DNA from: a virus
Direction: 5' to 3' (one strand)
IMG/VR virus record: IMGVR_UViG_3300042197_003688
Coordinates: 1 to 29,953 of that record
Length of the DNA stretch: 29,953 nt
Shown in pieces: positions 1 to 7,641 of this stretch. Position 1 is the first letter of the stretch, and every line of letters starts with the position of its first letter. Under the pieces are notes generated by a model, which was not told the DNA's origin, ran no database searches, and saw only the letters and a list, made by a program, of their open reading frames with translations. The position numbers and the translations under genes were made by a program.

Positions 1-48
1 CGGCGCCACGATCCCAGCGGTAAAAAAATCTCAGATGATAATTATTAG
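1..48 (+). CDS. possible 3' end of an upstream gene
   Basis: Reading from base 1, frame 1 is open for fifteen codons and ends with TAG two bases before the next ATG. That spacing matches the tight packing of the following genes on the same strand. The fragment is too short to recognise, and a chance open frame of this length is quite possible. Confidence 0.2.
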   Translation, partial: RRHDPSGKKISDDNY

Positions 49-50
49 AC

Positions 51-935
51 ATGCCTACCATCTACATTTTCGGTGATTCGTTTACTGTGCCCAATCAGAT
101 CTACTCCGGCGCATCTGCCCATAGACTGTATGCCAGCCCCGGCGAAAGCTGGCAGCAGGGGCAGCCTCGTCCCAAGACCGCGACCTGGATCAATCTAGTG
201 GCTGCTGCGCTGAGCCAACAGCATCTAGACCTGGATCTGATCAATCACAGCCAGCACGGAGTAGCACAGGATTTCTGCTGGACCCAGATCAACAAGGCCA
301 TGCCAGTGATCAATCCCGATGACTACGTGATAGTGGCGGTCACGCATCCCAATAGATTCTGGTACATCCACGAACATCCCAATCTGTCAAATCACCACAT
401 CATACACCTTGACCAGTATCTGGAAAAAGAGCAGGCACAGGCCATAAAACTGTTCATGCAGCACATACAGCGGCCCGAACTGGACACTCTACACCAGACC
501 AATCGCATGAAGAGCCTGGCCTACGAAGTGCTGAAACGAGGACTGCGCAGACCATTGATGATCAACTGTTTCGCCACGGATATCACAGAAGTTGACAGCA
601 TAGAAGAACTGGCCTGGGCCCAGGGCAATCTCTTCACCATACAGGCGCAGGAATATCTCCGAGGTGATGACGACAGTGCCAATTTTTTCAAAGGCATAGA
701 CTGCAGATACAATCATCTCTGCCTCAGCAATCACAGGATCTTGGCTGACAAGGTCATCGCGGCTTTCACAGAAGGCGCAGTGGTCGATCTAGATCAGGGA
801 TTCCATCAGGGACTGTTGAAGGATGGCGTGCTAGAAGACCTAGAGTTTTGCCAGAGAGAGTTGGACTGGGACAAAATGCAGTTTATCATACAGCAGCAAC
901 AGCAGCAAAAACGCACATGGATGAAATTGAGATAA
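51..935 (+). CDS. SGNH/GDSL-hydrolase-like protein, copy 1
   Basis: A 294-residue protein beginning with a beta strand and the GDS motif (G8-D9-S10) typical of block I of SGNH/GDSL hydrolases, which remove acyl or other ester groups. Near the C-terminus, residues 215-230 contain a DCRYNHLCLSNH segment that could supply the block V histidine (H222). The usual Asp-x-x-His spacing is not evident, so the catalytic pair is unproven. No signal peptide or membrane segment is seen. The C-terminus carries a glutamine run (CAG/CAA repeats, about 891-908). It is followed after one base by a paralogue sharing THPxRxW, IQRP and the C-terminal block, so the two are a tandem duplication. Substrate unknown; sugar-ester or polysaccharide modification is an inference from the family and from the glycan genes elsewhere. 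No clear ribosome binding site precedes the ATG. Confidence 0.7.
   Translation: MPTIYIFGDSFTVPNQIYSGASAHRLYASPGESWQQGQPRPKTATWINLVAAALSQQHLDLDLINHSQHGVAQDFCWTQINKAMPVINPDDYVIVAVTHPNRFWYIHEHPNLSNHHIIHLDQYLEKEQAQAIKLFMQHIQRPELDTLHQTNRMKSLAYEVLKRGLRRPLMINCFATDITEVDSIEELAWAQGNLFTIQAQEYLRGDDDSANFFKGIDCRYNHLCLSNHRILADKVIAAFTEGAVVDLDQGFHQGLLKDGVLEDLEFCQRELDWDKMQFIIQQQQQQKRTWMKLR
693..734 (+). repeat. 42-bp direct repeat, copy A
   Basis: This stretch is identical base for base to 1525-1566. It encodes the GIDCRYNHLCLSNH motif in the first SGNH-like gene. Flanking sequence in the two genes differs substantially. Confidence 0.9.
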
Positions 936-936
936 T

Positions 937-1800
937 ATGAGTAGATTATTCGTGATAGGAGACAGTTTTTCAGCCAGCCCTAAAAAGGGCGATGAAACTA
1001 TGAATTGGTGTAGATTATTGGCAGAAAGGCTGCATCAAGAAACCGGACAGGACATCACGTTGATCAACAACAGTCTGATAGGAACCAGCCAGGAGTGGTG
1101 CTGGACTCATCTGCAGATTTGGTTGAACTATGAAATGACCGCTGAGGATTATCTGGTGATCTGCCTCACACATCCCAGCAGAGTGTGGTTTTTGGATCGC
1201 ATGCCTGAAATGACTAACGCCAATATCATCGATCTAGATCGCTGGGTCACCAAAGAAGAAGCCAAGGCCATAGAACTCTACATCAGATACATACAGCGTC
1301 CCATGATAGATCTCATGAACGTCAACAACAGATTGGCCTACGTGGCCTATCAGACGCAGCGCAGATCTCTAAGGAAACCTTTGATCATCAAATGCTTTGA
1401 TCAAGATCTTGATCAGGCTGTGGAATTTTCAGAACTGTTGATCGCTCAAGGTTCTTTGATGTCAGATGTGCAGTATCATGAATTTGAGGATCCCGAAGCA
1501 GAAAGAGAAAATAGATTTTGGCGAGGCATAGACTGCAGATACAATCATCTCTGCCTCAGCAATCACCAGATCTTAGCCCAGAAATTATTAGACGGTTTCG
1601 TGTCCGGGCAGATCCCAGATCTCCAATCGGGATTCCATAGAGCACTACTGAAAACAGGTGCGCTAGATGATCTAGAATTCTGTCGAAAAGAATTAGACAT
1701 GAGCACCAGAGAAAACAATCTAAACAACACTGATAAATTCAAACCGATCATACCTTGGGCCAAACGAGTAGGTGTCAGAACCGGTCAAATAGATGCCTGA
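937..1800 (+). CDS. SGNH/GDSL-hydrolase-like protein, copy 2
   Basis: A 287-residue paralogue of the preceding gene. It starts with an IGDSF motif (G8-D9-S10) and shares DY-L/V-I, THPxRxW, LDRW/LDQY, IQRP and GIDCRYNHLCLSNH with copy 1. The start lies one base after the upstream stop (TAATATG), suggesting translational coupling. Copy 1 has about 25 extra residues after the GDS motif that are missing here. Much of the protein has diverged, yet a 42-base stretch encoding the C-terminal motif is identical in both copies. As in copy 1, the serine is clear but the Asp-His pair is uncertain. The family call rests on motif and fold pattern. The biological substrate is not evident. Confidence 0.7.
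   Translation: MSRLFVIGDSFSASPKKGDETMNWCRLLAERLHQETGQDITLINNSLIGTSQEWCWTHLQIWLNYEMTAEDYLVICLTHPSRVWFLDRMPEMTNANIIDLDRWVTKEEAKAIELYIRYIQRPMIDLMNVNNRLAYVAYQTQRRSLRKPLIIKCFDQDLDQAVEFSELLIAQGSLMSDVQYHEFEDPEAERENRFWRGIDCRYNHLCLSNHQILAQKLLDGFVSGQIPDLQSGFHRALLKTGALDDLEFCRKELDMSTRENNLNNTDKFKPIIPWAKRVGVRTGQIDA
1525..1566 (+). repeat. 42-bp direct repeat, copy B
   Basis: Identical partner of 693-734, in the same reading frame position of the second SGNH-like gene. Confidence 0.9.
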
Positions 1801-1803
1801 TCG

Positions 1804-1832
1804 TTGACAGATGTGATAAATTAGTGTATACT
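1804..1832 (+). promoter_or_regulatory. strong sigma-70 promoter for the Bax-inhibitor gene
   Basis: TTGACA at 1804-1809 and TATACT at 1827-1832 are separated by exactly 17 bases. The -35 is a perfect match and the -10 differs from TATAAT at one base. A good ribosome binding site, AAGGAG (1846-1851), lies six bases before the ATG at 1858. This points to host RNA polymerase and early expression. Confidence 0.85.
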
Positions 1833-1857
1833 AGCAGTATCTTTCAAGGAGAATCAA

Positions 1858-2529
1858 ATGGATCGTAGTCTTTCAGCCGTAGAAAACCTAAACTCTGCAG
1901 TAGCGGGTGTTTTGGGTCGTATGGCAGTGGGTGTTTTCGCTACTTTGGTCGCAGCCGCAGTCATCAGCGCCATGGGTCTAGTGCCCGTGCTGTTTGGCGG
2001 CATCCTAGGATATGTGATCATCTTCGCTCCTTTGGCAATGAGCCTATTCCTGGCATGGAAAGGTGCAGATATGTCAGAGAGCACCATCAAGGCATGGTAT
2101 TTTGCCTTTGCGGCTGTGATGGGTATGAGCCTAAGCCTGATTATCAGCATGTTTACCACAGCCTCGATAGTCAATGCTCTAATTGGTACCACTGTGAGTT
2201 TTGGTGCATTGGCAGCGTGGGGATATTTTACCAAACGTGATATCTCAGGTTGGGGACCATTCTTGTTCGCAGGAGTCATCGGATTGATCGTCGCTGGTAT
2301 CGCTAATATCTTTATCGCCAGCACTGCTCTGCAGATGACATTAAACGTGTTGACCATCCTGATCTTCCTAGGTCTCACAGCCTATGACATGAATCGCATC
2401 CGCGACATGTTTTGGTCGGCCAGCGAAAGTGAAATCGCCAGGATGCAGTGGTTTGGAGCACTGAGCCTCTACATCAACTTTATCAATATTTTCGTGAGCC
2501 TACTGCAGTTATTTGGCAATAGAGAATAA
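1858..2529 (+). CDS. Bax inhibitor-1 / YccA-YbhL family membrane protein
   Basis: A 223-residue, very hydrophobic protein with about seven membrane segments (roughly residues 22-40, 44-66, 80-98, 102-124, 133-154, 159-175, 200-218). The sixth segment ends in TAYDMNRI and the last reads SLYINFINIF, followed by a short charged tail. This is the layout of the BI-1/TMBIM family, whose bacterial members include YccA, an inhibitor of the FtsH protease, and the calcium-leak protein YetJ. The family's di-aspartyl pH sensor would be D177 plus an aspartate at position 207, but residue 207 is asparagine. The gene has its own sigma-70 promoter and ribosome site and is closed by a terminator, so it is an independent early unit. 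A role in modulating host membrane proteolysis or membrane integrity is inferred from the family. Confidence 0.88.
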   Translation: MDRSLSAVENLNSAVAGVLGRMAVGVFATLVAAAVISAMGLVPVLFGGILGYVIIFAPLAMSLFLAWKGADMSESTIKAWYFAFAAVMGMSLSLIISMFTTASIVNALIGTTVSFGALAAWGYFTKRDISGWGPFLFAGVIGLIVAGIANIFIASTALQMTLNVLTILIFLGLTAYDMNRIRDMFWSASESEIARMQWFGALSLYINFINIFVSLLQLFGNRE

Positions 2530-2550
2530 TCGACCTAGCAACAAAACAAA

Positions 2551-2571
2551 ACCCGCTTCGGCGGGTTTTTT
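2551..2571. terminator. bidirectional rho-independent terminator
   Basis: A perfect stem ACCCGC-TTCG-GCGGGT is followed by a T run on the plus strand and preceded by an A-rich tract. It lies between the convergent ends of the Bax-inhibitor gene (plus) and the nucleotidyltransferase gene (minus). The T run is better on the plus strand, but the A-rich flank gives a usable U-rich tail on the minus strand as well. Confidence 0.92.
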
Positions 2572-2572
2572 A

Positions 2573-3286
2573 TTAATCTAAAATATTATTCTGCTGTTCT
2601 AGACTTAGTTCTTGATCTTCTAGATCTCTTATTATTTCGCTCAGTTGGTCGATGATACCTAGATTCCTTAGTATCTTAAACACGAGGTTTTCCACAGACC
2701 ATTCTCCCGCTCGTTCTAATCCTGCTTTGCGCATCTTGGTGACTTTCTCTTTGGCCAATCGAAGTTTGTTGATATCTTTGCTGAGCATAGCGATCTCAAT
2801 ATCATGCATCACGGAATCTTTTTTGGCTTCAACTGAGGCATCATCGATTTTAGGTTTGACCTTTTTAGGTTCGACCAGCCATCGATCTTTGGCTAGGCTA
2901 TAAACACCTGTGCTATGATGAGGTTCGTCTTCGCCTTGCACATAACATTCTACAGGTAGTCCTTTGATAGTGATATTATGTTGTTCTCCCCATAACGCTT
3001 TCTTTGCATTATAGAGTTCTCGTTGTTCGTCTGTGGGGGTTCCGGGAACTATGAGATGCAGATCTAGATCTGAATACTGTGTCCAAGTGTAGTTAGCGTT
3101 AGATCCGGTTATGGTATAATCGGTGATTTCTAGATCTATGCCTACGAATTCTTCAAAGGCGCGGGCGATTTCTATGAGTTTAGATTCGACCGCAGGATCT
3201 AACTGCCCATCCTGCCAGATCTTAGGATTTAACTGTTTGTTGACAGTGACGTAATCTGCTCGTTCGTGTAGTTCTCGTAGACGCAT
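2573..3286 (-). CDS. minimal nucleotidyltransferase (Pol beta fold)
   Basis: A 237-residue protein with the nucleotidyltransferase signature: TGS at residues 60-62, then SDLDLHL with D73 and D75 as the two metal-binding aspartates. A possible third carboxylate is E113 in the following strand (VECYV). The rest is helical and charged, with a C-terminal coiled-coil-like stretch (about 190-237). The family transfers nucleotides to small molecules, RNA or proteins; which applies here cannot be told. It is the last gene of the primase-helicase operon, four bases after the preceding gene, and ends at the terminator. A role tied to replication, or as a toxin-like modifier of a host target, is inference only. 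Confidence 0.7.
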   Translation of the reverse strand: MRLRELHERADYVTVNKQLNPKIWQDGQLDPAVESKLIEIARAFEEFVGIDLEITDYTITGSNANYTWTQYSDLDLHLIVPGTPTDEQRELYNAKKALWGEQHNITIKGLPVECYVQGEDEPHHSTGVYSLAKDRWLVEPKKVKPKIDDASVEAKKDSVMHDIEIAMLSKDINKLRLAKEKVTKMRKAGLERAGEWSVENLVFKILRNLGIIDQLSEIIRDLEDQELSLEQQNNILD

Positions 3287-3289
3287 CCA

Positions 3290-3541
3290 TTATTTAGCCC
3301 ACATCAAATGATAGGTTAATAGAGTATTTTCGTCGTAGATCTCTGCCATCAATCTTACGCTAGATCCAGAGTGGTCTAGAACTAATTGACAGCAGGTCTT
3401 AGGTTGTTTTAGCAACCAGGAAATTTCGTCCTGACCTACTTCTTTCTGCACCTTCGGCCAATCTATATCGTAATAATTAGCAGATTCGTCTGTGGTATAT
3501 TCCCACTCAGCGAGTTTAAAACGGTGCGTCTTCATCTGCAT
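3290..3541 (-). CDS. conserved-type small hypothetical protein
   Basis: An 83-residue soluble protein, unrecognised. It overlaps the 3' end of the gp41 gene by 26 bases, and a second in-frame ATG two codons in (3535) is an equally good start. The sequence is mixed alpha/beta, rich in Trp and Tyr near the N-terminus (KLAEWEYTTDESANYYDIDW). Its position between helicase and nucleotidyltransferase genes suggests co-expression with replication proteins. No function is proposed. Confidence 0.6.
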   Translation of the reverse strand: MQMKTHRFKLAEWEYTTDESANYYDIDWPKVQKEVGQDEISWLLKQPKTCCQLVLDHSGSSVRLMAEIYDENTLLTYHLMWAK

Positions 3542-4937
3542 TCATATTGTTCAAGATTTCACGCAACTTCGTACTTTCAACGTGCCCTCGTATCTTGCCA
3601 ACTGATGCACCTTCGCTAGGTTCTTCTCTCTGTACTTCTGTTTTGCGTTTGATACTTTCAATGATACTGGTAGCACCACGACTCGCACCATTGTGGCTTT
3701 CTTGTTCTTCCTCAGGTAGATCACTGATCTTTAGTGTTTCTAGATTAAATTCTAGATCTACTTTTTGTCCCACACCGCTAGAACTACGAGTTTTCATCAG
3801 CTGTATCTGATAGCGCCCACGCTCACGCATGGCACGTGATGTAAAGATACCAAACACGTTGTCTGCGGTCTGGATCTTGGATAATCCTCCTGAGATGTGG
3901 CTGTGATCGAATTCTACTTCTTCTACGGCACCTCGATTCAACTGTGCAGCCGTGACCAATATGCATTGTCTCTCTACTGCGAGATTTCTTAATTCTTCCG
4001 ATACATATTTGTCTTTGATGAATAGATCCGCGGGTGAAATCTTTTTACTGATAGGCATCAATAGATCTAGATAATCTACCAGTAGCACATCGACCTTCCT
4101 AGTGGTTTTGATTTCGTACTCTTTAAGGTAAGCACGTATGTCATTGGCAGTTTTACCAGAAGGCATATATTTGACCTGATATGCGCCTGATTTTTTACCG
4201 ATGATCCTAACTTTCATTTCGACATCGTCTAGTTCTTTAAAAATCTCTTTGGTATGGATTCCTGTAGTCATGGCATCCATGCGCATACAGACTAGATCTT
4301 CTGAAAGTTCTAGGGTTAGATAAACAACATTTAATCCCTGTAGAGCCCAGTTGACTCCTAGATTAGCCAGGAACAAGGATTTACCTGCACCAGAACCCCC
4401 TGCGAAGATATTGAGCTCGCCTCTATTCATACCACCGAACAATCTTCGATCGAGGCTAGGCCATCCTGTTGAGATCTGCCCATTCTTATCTTTGATTCGC
4501 ATCAATCTAGCACGGGGATCTTCAAAATAGTTTGTTCCCATATCTTTGGCTAGTCCTATCTGTACTGCTTCCTTGATCATGACTTCGACAGCACCATAAT
4601 CTTTTTTCTCTAATAGATCTGCTGAATTAATGATCGCACGTTCTAATGCTTTATGTCTAGTGAAGTTTTCAAATTCATCCATCAACCAATCTAAATGACC
4701 TTCCTTGGTTTCTTCTGGTTTCCTCAACCCTACTTTACAGGTAGCATTGACCATTTCATAGTCAGGCAACACAGAATACTGTTTGGCATATTCATTGATG
4801 AACTCTGCGGCATCTTGTAATTTGCGGTCAAATAAAGTGTGATCGAAAATGCCCTGACAGCGAACAAACACCTCCGCATCTGCTAACATCAGTTCTAGAT
4901 ATAATTTTTGTTCTTCGTAACCGTAGTCTTTTATCAT
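3516..4937 (-). CDS. 41: replicative DNA helicase gp41 (DnaB-like)
   Basis: A 473-residue protein, close to T4 gp41 (475). It carries an N-terminal helical domain, then a RecA-like helicase core: Walker A GGSGAGKS at residues 180-187, a TLELSE segment with the catalytic-type glutamate E210, Walker B LLVDYLDLL (about 285-293) and a later SGGLSKIQTAD segment typical of DnaB-family motif H4. It unwinds the lagging-strand template as a hexamer with primase gp61. The start shares an ATGA overlap with the stop of the upstream oxygenase-like gene. The C-terminal 60 residues are charged and low-complexity, ending in DEDAPF; such tails in replication proteins often bind partners (inference). Confidence 0.95.
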   Translation of the reverse strand: MIKDYGYEEQKLYLELMLADAEVFVRCQGIFDHTLFDRKLQDAAEFINEYAKQYSVLPDYEMVNATCKVGLRKPEETKEGHLDWLMDEFENFTRHKALERAIINSADLLEKKDYGAVEVMIKEAVQIGLAKDMGTNYFEDPRARLMRIKDKNGQISTGWPSLDRRLFGGMNRGELNIFAGGSGAGKSLFLANLGVNWALQGLNVVYLTLELSEDLVCMRMDAMTTGIHTKEIFKELDDVEMKVRIIGKKSGAYQVKYMPSGKTANDIRAYLKEYEIKTTRKVDVLLVDYLDLLMPISKKISPADLFIKDKYVSEELRNLAVERQCILVTAAQLNRGAVEEVEFDHSHISGGLSKIQTADNVFGIFTSRAMRERGRYQIQLMKTRSSSGVGQKVDLEFNLETLKISDLPEEEQESHNGASRGATSIIESIKRKTEVQREEPSEGASVGKIRGHVESTKLREILNNMNADEDAPF

Positions 4938-5542
4938 GTTATAACGTAATCAATAATGAGGCATTTTCTCGGTGTAGATCTCACCGGATATACTCCATGG
5001 AAAACATCTCCTTTAGCTATTATACACTTTCCCGCCTCAGGAAGTAAAGCCTTGTAACAAGGCGGATTGCCATCTGTCATAAAGGCATAAAAGGCCCCGT
5101 GTAAAAAGCCCTTGCCGTCTGAATCATCTTCTTTTACAGCATCAGTATATATGACCTGAGTAATGCATTTTTTACCATGGCTATGTACGCTTTGCCATCC
5201 ACCAGTTTTATACTCCATCATCCAACTTACAGCCGGCTCTATATCATAATAAAGACAATTTTCATAAAGTCTTTTCCTAGTCCATTTTGCTATCTTTTGA
5301 ATTGTGTTTTCTAATTCTTGAGAATTGTCTATATCGGAATCATTAAAAGGTCTATGATTAATCCTTTTAGACATTATAGGATCTCGCCATATAGGAAATT
5401 GTAAAGAATTAAGTGCTGATGTTTCGAAACTATAATCCTTTTCTGGATCTTTGTCCATGAAGGATTTTAGACTTTCGTAGTCTTGATAATGTGTGTCGAG
5501 CAAAAACTGATTTCCACAGATATAAAGATTATTTTCGATCAT
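4934..5542 (-). CDS. putative 2OG-Fe(II) oxygenase
   Basis: A 202-residue protein whose second half looks like a double-stranded beta-helix dioxygenase. H120 and H122 lie in VHSHGKK, followed by strands. H182 and R192 lie in a C-terminal block (GDVFHGVYPVRSTPRK), with the spacing expected for the distal iron histidine and the 2-oxoglutarate-binding arginine. An H-x-H rather than H-x-D arrangement is seen, so iron ligation is not certain. The start at 5542 was chosen because its ATG overlaps the carbamoyltransferase stop (ATGA); a start 12 codons upstream would overlap that gene by 40 bases. Family members hydroxylate proteins, nucleic acids or small molecules. Placement between carbamoyltransferase and helicase genes makes DNA or protein modification possible but unproven. 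Confidence 0.6.
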   Translation of the reverse strand: MIENNLYICGNQFLLDTHYQDYESLKSFMDKDPEKDYSFETSALNSLQFPIWRDPIMSKRINHRPFNDSDIDNSQELENTIQKIAKWTRKRLYENCLYYDIEPAVSWMMEYKTGGWQSVHSHGKKCITQVIYTDAVKEDDSDGKGFLHGAFYAFMTDGNPPCYKALLPEAGKCIIAKGDVFHGVYPVRSTPRKCLIIDYVIT

Positions 5543-6507
5543 TTGATTTTTATATGTTTTGGAACACTGTGATTCCACTTAATTCTGGTCTGTTGAGTAT
5601 AGAGTGCTGCTCCAGTAGCACTACTAGCATCTCCCGGTATAGGCAGACTCCATATACCATCATATTGATGGTCTAATGTTTTATTAAATTTTGAATTCAT
5701 AGCACATCCGCCCATATAAACTAGATTTTTATTAGGTGCTAGTTTGTGCGCCCAACCAAAAACTTTTGTCGCTTGTGCTTCAAATTCTTCTTGTACAGAT
5801 GCTGCTAGATCTTTTTTATCTTGTTCGGTCATTGCTAACAGCGGCCAGTTCCATACTCCTTTATGAAGATTATATCTCATAGTTAAATCATCTCTCCAAT
5901 AATTTTGAACCAATGATCTAAATTTTTTAGGATCTCCCTGCTCGCTTATTTGTTGCAGTATGTGTTCTTCACCTAGAGGTTTTAAACCTATTAAATCAGT
6001 GAATGCTGAATAAAATATTCCAAGACTAGTAGGATATGCTCTGCTAAAAACCTTTTTGAGTTTTAAGCCGTGTCCTTCCCATATGCTGATACTTTCCCAT
6101 TCGCCGATTGCATCTAATACCACTACTGTAGCACTGTCAAAGGGACTAGTGTAGAAACCTGCGGCAGCATGACTTAGATGATGATCAATATATCGTATTT
6201 TAAAATTAGGCCATCCTAATTTTTTAATATATCTTTTAGGCATATCTTCTACATCAAAAGCAGCTCTATATTGTCCTGCATAAAATTGTCGAAACTTTTT
6301 CCATAAAGGACGTTCGTACCAAACGATTTCGTCCGGTCCGGATCCGTTTGATGAATTTAAGGCGTCGCGATAGATCGCACTACAGAGATATTGATCTCCT
6401 ACAACACCAGTATATTCGGAACTTCTTTTCCAAAATCTAAGATCGCCATTGCTAACTACTGCAATACTGGCATCATGATTAAGTGCGTTAATTCCCCAGG
6501 TAATCAT
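5539..6507 (-). CDS. carbamoyltransferase-like protein, Kae1-like domain only
   Basis: A 322-residue protein matching the N-terminal half of NodU/CmcH/TobZ O-carbamoyltransferases. It has WGINALNHDAS at the N-terminus, the DHHLSHAAAGFYTSPFD motif with H109, H110 and H113, SLGIFYSAFTDLIGLKPLGEE, a GGCAMNSKFN segment and a PGDASSATGAAL segment. Full family members have a second, YrdC-like domain that makes carbamoyl-adenylate; nothing after this gene encodes one. The usual KVMGLA stretch reads ILQQIS here, another departure. It may act with a partner, use a ready-made donor, or have a changed activity. It shares ATGA overlaps with the small gene upstream and the oxygenase-like gene downstream. 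Confidence 0.82.
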   Translation of the reverse strand: MITWGINALNHDASIAVVSNGDLRFWKRSSEYTGVVGDQYLCSAIYRDALNSSNGSGPDEIVWYERPLWKKFRQFYAGQYRAAFDVEDMPKRYIKKLGWPNFKIRYIDHHLSHAAAGFYTSPFDSATVVVLDAIGEWESISIWEGHGLKLKKVFSRAYPTSLGIFYSAFTDLIGLKPLGEEHILQQISEQGDPKKFRSLVQNYWRDDLTMRYNLHKGVWNWPLLAMTEQDKKDLAASVQEEFEAQATKVFGWAHKLAPNKNLVYMGGCAMNSKFNKTLDHQYDGIWSLPIPGDASSATGAALYTQQTRIKWNHSVPKHIKIK

Positions 6508-6620
6508 TTGTAGATAAAAGGATCTCGTTTCTTAAGTTCAGCCAATCTCTTTTTCCATGCTCGATTTTGTTGATATCTACGCCATGGCCAGGTGATCAAA
6601 TCTATTAATTTTCTAAACAT
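6504..6620 (-). CDS. 38-residue basic small protein
   Basis: A short open frame that fills the gap between the primase and carbamoyltransferase genes. It starts inside the last codons of primase, with GGAG (6628-6631) seven bases before its ATG, and its TGA overlaps the next ATG. The peptide has a hydrophobic amphipathic N-terminus with two Trp (LIDLITWPW), followed by a strongly basic helix (KKRLAELKKRDPFIYK). The exact fit to both neighbours and the good ribosome site argue that it is real. Membrane-surface or nucleic-acid binding is plausible from composition. The function is unknown. Confidence 0.78.
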   Translation of the reverse strand: MFRKLIDLITWPWRRYQQNRAWKKRLAELKKRDPFIYK

Positions 6621-7635
6621 CTAGTATCTCCATATCTTTGAATTTATTTGATAGTTTTCTTTTTTCTATTTCTATCTTAGCAGGATTATCGGTGGCTGTT
6701 TCGATAGCATCTACTATCACAAATAACTTACCATACCTTTTAACAGCATCTGCACAATCTTTTATATCATCTTCCCAATTTGGGAAAGATACCTTCCAAC
6801 CTAATTTTGCCGCTTGTTCTATCAAAATGATTCCGGCTTGATCCTGATCGGGAATAACTATAACTTCTTTGTCTATACTGTTAATTATTCTACTTTGTTG
6901 GTCTGAGACTTCGTTAGTGAGCAGAGCCACCCCGCCTACCGAAAGAGCGTCAAATGGTCCTTCAACTACAAAAACATATTTGTGTTCTTCTATCTGAGAA
7001 TCTACATTATAAACGAAAAATGGATGTTGATCTGAAAGATATTTAGGTCGACCTTCTCCGATTTTTCTAGCGGTATTGCCTACGATTTTACCATGATAGA
7101 AAAAGGGAATGATCACTCGATTAGCGTAGCCTGGAGTGGGCGACCAATAAAAATTTTCACTGATAGGATCAAATCCTCGTTGATAAACATAATCGATCAC
7201 CGGTTCCAGATCATCGGCGATTTCTCCGAGATACCCACTATTGACCCAATCGTTGATAGGCATAGATCCTTCGGGTAACGTTTTCTCTTCGAACTCAATT
7301 TTTTGTTCTACATACTGGGTCGGTGAGTAACCTTCGCCTTCGGTTTTCAGTGCCTCAAATGTCAATTCTTTGATCGTGTCACTGGAGGCTCCTAGCCACT
7401 GACAGAGAGTTTTAAATTTAGGAGATAATGTAGAACCTGGTTTCCATCCTGTGGAAAATTTACAATTAAAACAGTTATAGACGATACCTTCGCTGAGCAT
7501 GATACCCGCACGTTTTCTAGTGTCGGCACGATGTCCCCGGTGATGGCAACAAGGAGCATTGAAACTCATCCATCCACTAGGACTATTCTTAATCTTGGGA
7601 AGGAGAGATCTAAATTTATCTACGACTAACGCCAT
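6613..7635 (-). CDS. 61: DNA primase gp61
   Basis: A 340-residue protein, matching T4 gp61 (342). An N-terminal zinc-ribbon region has Cys/His residues at 29-35 (CCHHRGH) and a CxxC at C55 and C58. The central TOPRIM domain has VVEGPFDA with E225 and an IPDQDQAG segment with D263 and D265 for metal binding. It makes RNA primers for lagging-strand synthesis and works with gp41, encoded four genes downstream. A sigma-70-like promoter lies directly in front with its -10 only six bases from the ATG, so the transcript would be leaderless. No in-frame ATG further downstream keeps the zinc region together with the residues before it. Confidence 0.93.
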   Translation of the reverse strand: MALVVDKFRSLLPKIKNSPSGWMSFNAPCCHHRGHRADTRKRAGIMLSEGIVYNCFNCKFSTGWKPGSTLSPKFKTLCQWLGASSDTIKELTFEALKTEGEGYSPTQYVEQKIEFEEKTLPEGSMPINDWVNSGYLGEIADDLEPVIDYVYQRGFDPISENFYWSPTPGYANRVIIPFFYHGKIVGNTARKIGEGRPKYLSDQHPFFVYNVDSQIEEHKYVFVVEGPFDALSVGGVALLTNEVSDQQSRIINSIDKEVIVIPDQDQAGIILIEQAAKLGWKVSFPNWEDDIKDCADAVKRYGKLFVIVDAIETATDNPAKIEIEKRKLSNKFKDMEILDV

Positions 7636-7641
7636 ACGAAC

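Noticed and set aside
885-910. CAG/CAA repeat resembling a microsatellite
   Set aside because: It is short and simply encodes the polyglutamine tail of the first SGNH-like protein.
1398-1415. Perfect 18-bp palindrome TGATCAAGATCTTGATCA
   Set aside because: It lies inside the second SGNH-like gene and follows from repeated Asp-Gln/Asp-Leu codons. No other copy or regulatory context was seen.
1854-2378. Long minus-strand open frame opposite the Bax-inhibitor gene
   Set aside because: It is the antisense shadow of a membrane protein gene with its own promoter and ribosome site; its translation has no plausible domain.
2573-4937. Frequent CTAG and GATC words as a possible signal
   Set aside because: They follow from common Leu-CTA, Asp-GAT and Arg-AGA codons; not obviously above expectation over the whole window without a count.
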